Source: Rariloculus sp965263005
GTDB lineage: Bacteria > Pseudomonadota > Gammaproteobacteria > Steroidobacterales > Rariloculaceae
Direction of reading: 5' to 3'
DNA length: 64,000 nt
Assembly (NCBI RefSeq): GCF_965263005.1
Contig: NZ_OZ253579.1
Span: 2,790,001 to 2,854,000, forward strand
The position numbers were made by a program, and so were the translations under genes. Shown piece by piece: positions 62,498-64,000 of this stretch (positions within the stretch are counted from its first letter, which is position 1; each line of letters starts with the position of its first letter). Below the pieces are notes generated by a model, which made no database searches, was not told where the DNA came from, and saw only the letters and a program-made list of their open reading frames with translations.

Positions 62498-64000
62498 ATG
62501 GGCGTTTCGAAGTGGAATGAAGCTGGAAAAGTCTGGCTGGACGATCATGGTCTCCTGGACGAAGAACAGGCGAAGCAGCTTCGCAGGGCCGACGAGCCCG
62601 GCCAGGTTCGCTCGCCGATCCCCACGCGGGTAGTTTCCAACGGCGAGTACATGCCGCCGCCGCAGTCGGAGCAGCAGCGTCGGGTCGAAGCGCGCATCGG
62701 CGAACTTGCCGAAACCGCGAGCAAGAAATTGGGCATGAGCCGACGCCGATTTCTCGCCGGCACCGGTGGAACGGCCGCCGCATTCGTGGCGATGAACGAG
62801 ATCTTTGGACGCTTCTTCAACGTCGACCCCGTAGAAATGTTCGAACCGCTGGCGGCCCAGGAAGCGTCCCCGCCGAGGAACATGTTCGTTTTCGACGACC
62901 AGCTCCACGTTGTCAGGGGCACTCTGGGGGAAGTCGGACACCCGCTGCGGGCAGTCGCACAGGGACCATCGGCAGCAAGCTCCGACATCTCGCAAAACCC
63001 ATTCAATCCGCAGGGCATCCCGGACGAACGCGGCGAGACCTGGGGCGTGTGGAATCCCGAGCTCGTCGGCCTGCCGAATTCGCCCGAGAACTACCAGATC
63101 GTGCAGTTCATCAAGGACATCTACCTGGATTCGCAGGTGACCGTGGGACTGCTGAGCAATGTCACCGCGTCGGTGGTTGACGACGGCCGAAACGCGCGGC
63201 CGCCGAGAAACGCGCGCGAGGCGATGGACGGTGAAGTGCTCACGGCCGCCCAGACCGCAGCGGCGCGCAATTTCGTCAACGAGATTTCAGGTTCCACGCG
63301 GATGTTGGCACACGGGCTGTTGTACGTCGGCAGGGGCAACCTGGAGTGGATCCAGCAGCAGATCGACGAACATGAGCCCGACTCGTGGAAGGGCTACAAC
63401 ATATCCAACGCCGCCAAGGTGGACAACGACCCGGAAAGCCTCATGCGGCAGTGGCGCCATGATGACGAGGACGTGGCCTATCCGACGTTCGAACTGATCC
63501 TGCAGAACTACGAACGGCTGAAAGCATCGAAGCCGGGGTTGAACTGCATCTGCGTGCACAAGGGCCTCGCGCCCGGGCCGCCGGACCCCGAGCGCGGCCA
63601 TCCGGGAGACATGCCCAAGGCAGCGGCGGATTGGCCGGATCTCAACTTCATTACCTACCACGCGGCCATCCAACCCGCCTTTTTCATGCACGATGCCTTG
63701 GAGGAAATTCTGTCCGGACGACTTCGCGAGGGTGTACCCGATATCAGCTGGACGACGGAATACGCGACGTTGGTCGCGCCGTTCAGCAACGTCTACGCGG
63801 AGATCGGCACCACGTGGGCTTCGACGATCGTGAGCTTCCCCACTGTCGCGGCGCATCTCATGGGCCAGTTGATGAAGTTCATGGGCCCGGACCGCATCGT
63901 CTTTGGCTCGGATTCGGTCTGGTACGGCACACCGCAATGGCAAATCGATGCGTTGTGGCGGTTCCAGATTCCGGAGGAAATGCGCGAGCGCTACGGCTAC
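62498..64000 (+). CDS. Tat-exported amidohydrolase-2 family protein (runs off right edge)
   Basis: 501 codons from the ATG at 62498, with AAGGAA upstream. After a long cytoplasmic-looking lead, a twin-arginine signal MSRRRFLAGTGGTAAAFVAM (residues about 80-99) predicts folded export. The metal-dependent hydrolase part has MFVFDDQLHVVRG (modified HxH site), NCICVHKGLAPGPPD, NFITYHAAIQPAFFM and IVFGSDSVWYGTPQWQ (the catalytic Asp of amidohydrolase 2 proteins). Relatives are decarboxylases and lactonases of aromatic compounds. The first metal motif reads DQLH rather than DxHxH. The C-terminus is outside the window. Confidence 0.88.
   Translation, partial: MGVSKWNEAGKVWLDDHGLLDEEQAKQLRRADEPGQVRSPIPTRVVSNGEYMPPPQSEQQRRVEARIGELAETASKKLGMSRRRFLAGTGGTAAAFVAMNEIFGRFFNVDPVEMFEPLAAQEASPPRNMFVFDDQLHVVRGTLGEVGHPLRAVAQGPSAASSDISQNPFNPQGIPDERGETWGVWNPELVGLPNSPENYQIVQFIKDIYLDSQVTVGLLSNVTASVVDDGRNARPPRNAREAMDGEVLTAAQTAAARNFVNEISGSTRMLAHGLLYVGRGNLEWIQQQIDEHEPDSWKGYNISNAAKVDNDPESLMRQWRHDDEDVAYPTFELILQNYERLKASKPGLNCICVHKGLAPGPPDPERGHPGDMPKAAADWPDLNFITYHAAIQPAFFMHDALEEILSGRLREGVPDISWTTEYATLVAPFSNVYAEIGTTWASTIVSFPTVAAHLMGQLMKFMGPDRIVFGSDSVWYGTPQWQIDALWRFQIPEEMRERYGY

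Overview
The window looks like a high-GC gammaproteobacterial chromosome in an eroding, rearranged state. This rests on protein families: TypA, GloA, an AGCS symporter, two TonB-dependent receptors (TBDRs), an autotransporter barrel and DUF6152 secreted proteins. An uncultured marine or host-associated lineage is my inference from the eukaryote-like adhesion domains, the addiction modules and the many IS remnants. No rRNA, intact tRNA or CRISPR array was seen.

Layout. 0-2.5 kb: the P-loop end of a TrlF-like ATPase, a VapBC-type pair and a HigBA-type pair. 3.1-13 kb: one giant autotransporter of about 3,300 residues, with two leucine-rich-repeat (LRR) blocks, cadherin, FN3 and Calx-beta modules. 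13.2-14 kb: gene debris. 14.2-19.5 kb: a secreted protein, a TBDR and a tannase/feruloyl-esterase-like enzyme. 20-23 kb: a HAD phosphatase and typA. 23.6-27.7 kb: a four-gene operon for exported proteins, ending in an amidohydrolase, then an AGCS symporter. 29.8-31.6 kb: an AT-richer island with MqsR and an MqsA antitoxin fused to a SecB-like chaperone domain. 31.9-37.2 kb: 5'-nucleotidase, P450 and a large unknown protein. 37.5-45.5 kb: a complete IS3-type and a complete IS630-type element around a membrane protein, a methyltransferase-HNH fusion, a higA remnant locus and a DUF6152 fusion protein. 46-50.9 kb: an autotransporter remnant joined to a second TBDR, then gloA and a cupin. 51-54.3 kb: a decayed duplicate of the 5'-nucleotidase/P450 segment and a znuA/znuB deletion scar. 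54.3-55.5 kb: a second DUF6152 pair. 56.2-61.6 kb: an exonuclease-RecQ-UvrD giant helicase broken by a 97-bp tandem duplication. 61.9-64 kb: a DUF2784 protein and a Tat-exported amidohydrolase running off the edge.

Themes. (1) Envelope and secreted functions: TBDRs, esterase, amidohydrolases and five related exported proteins carrying a G-x-W-[DE]-x-D-x-L motif, three of them paired or fused with DUF6152. (2) Addiction and possible defence: VapBC-, HigBA- and MqsRA-like modules, the TrlF-like ATPase, the methyltransferase-HNH protein and the giant helicase. (3) Genome decay: at least fifteen truncated genes. A dispersed repeat of about 50 bp sits at three gene-fusion junctions.

The strongest candidates for an unusual system are the MqsR/MqsA-SecB toxin-antitoxin-chaperone fusion (30238-31627) and the giant helicase with its potentially reversible 97-bp duplication. 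All names come from reading the sequence; no database search was run.
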